Origin: Candidatus Accumulibacter cognatus
Lineage (GTDB): Bacteria > Pseudomonadota > Gammaproteobacteria > Burkholderiales > Rhodocyclaceae
Reading direction: 5' to 3'
Length of the DNA stretch: 64,000 bases
NCBI GenBank assembly: GCA_013414765.1
Contig: CP058708.1
Coordinates: 2,227,553-2,291,552, forward strand
Shown: piece by piece, positions 63,811-64,000 of the stretch
Numbering within the stretch: position 1 is the stretch's first letter
How the letters are laid out: every line of letters begins with the position of its first letter
Notes under the pieces: generated by a model
The model's database searches: none
Told to the model about the DNA's origin: nothing
The model's input: the letters and a program-made list of their open reading frames with translations, nothing else
Made by a program: the position numbers and the translations under genes

Positions 63811-64000
63811 TTAACAGACTCGAATGGCATTTTTCGGTGCTGGCGGCTGCCTTTGGTAGGCGCTGTCGCGGGCGCTTTGTCGTCTCGCATGACGCTCGGC
63901 GATGATTCGCACGAGGTCTTCGCGACCGTGAATCTTCATCGGGAGCTGAGCCACGAGCATGTCGAAGACATCGGCACAGGACAGTAACTCGGCGTAGGGC
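63811..64000 (-). CDS. C-terminal end of an unidentified protein, runs off window
   Basis: A minus-strand frame is open from the window edge to TAA at 63811. Its last 62 residues include CADVFDMLVAQLPMKIHG and IIAERHARRQSARDSAYQ; they are basic and helical. No family is recognised and the start is outside. It ends 8 bp before repeat copy B. Confidence 0.4.
   Translation of the reverse strand, partial: PYAELLSCADVFDMLVAQLPMKIHGREDLVRIIAERHARRQSARDSAYQRQPPAPKNAIRVC

Overview
The window looks like chromosome of a high-GC, denitrifying, chemotactic betaproteobacterium, most likely in the Rhodocyclales/Candidatus Accumulibacter neighbourhood. The grounds are the linked cytochrome c4 - engB - hemB block, argB followed by a HAD nucleotidase, a fused isobutyryl-CoA mutase, heme d1 genes (nirJ-nirN), PEP-CTERM and exopolysaccharide-type functions, and many GGDEF/EAL proteins. 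The taxonomic call is inference from gene content and protein flavour, not a database result.

Layout. 0-14 kb: the start of a GH31 glycosidase (runs off the left edge), an OmpA-like lipoprotein, an MFS transporter, a chemoreceptor carrying a C-terminal hemerythrin, an N-acyl-amino-acid-synthase/PilZ fusion, an AraC regulator divergent from icmF, a histidine phosphatase coupled to icmF, and small envelope or CBS proteins. 13-25 kb: housekeeping genes (cytochrome c4, engB, hemB, argB, gluQ, clsB, mscS), a leftward small RNA with anti-Shine-Dalgarno loops between engB and hemB, and a large cytoplasmic PAS/GGDEF/EAL protein overlapping an acyltransferase gene. 26-34 kb: an FNR/DNR-type promoter in front of nirJ-nirN, then DUF192, ubiC, and a QseBC-like two-component pair next to an HtrA protease whose promoter carries tandem response-regulator half-sites. 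35-41 kb: accessory DNA with an internally deleted IS66, a frameshifted IS110 element with a structured 3' tail, tRNA-Arg(CCG), and one long helicase-ankyrin gene broken in three places.

41-45.4 kb is the most interesting block. A divergent NrtR-type (degenerate Nudix + wHTH) regulator faces an operon of a nicotinamidase-like hydrolase, a VWA-domain protein, a PP2C-type phosphatase and an atypical protein kinase. The last two genes overlap. This resembles the VWA/PP2C/kinase triad logic of TerY-P systems, here apparently tied to NAD metabolism.

45.4-64 kb: a degenerate second IS110, a periplasmic solute-binding lipoprotein paired with a membrane GGDEF/EAL sensor, then a stretch in which nearly every locus is damaged. 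It holds a PEP-CTERM gene with a frameshift after its signal peptide, a hybrid histidine kinase frameshifted in a G run (with an intact LuxR-type regulator beside it), a PIN toxin cut by a 382-bp duplicated piece of acnA, brnT with an internal stop, and an IS66 remnant. Intact acnA follows. A small ORF between 22/23-matching inverted repeats sits at the right edge. A dispersed ~120-180 bp repeat has two full copies and one partial copy; one copy supplies the stop codons of both gluQ and clsB. The high density of single-base frameshifts means assembly error has to be considered for some of the broken genes.
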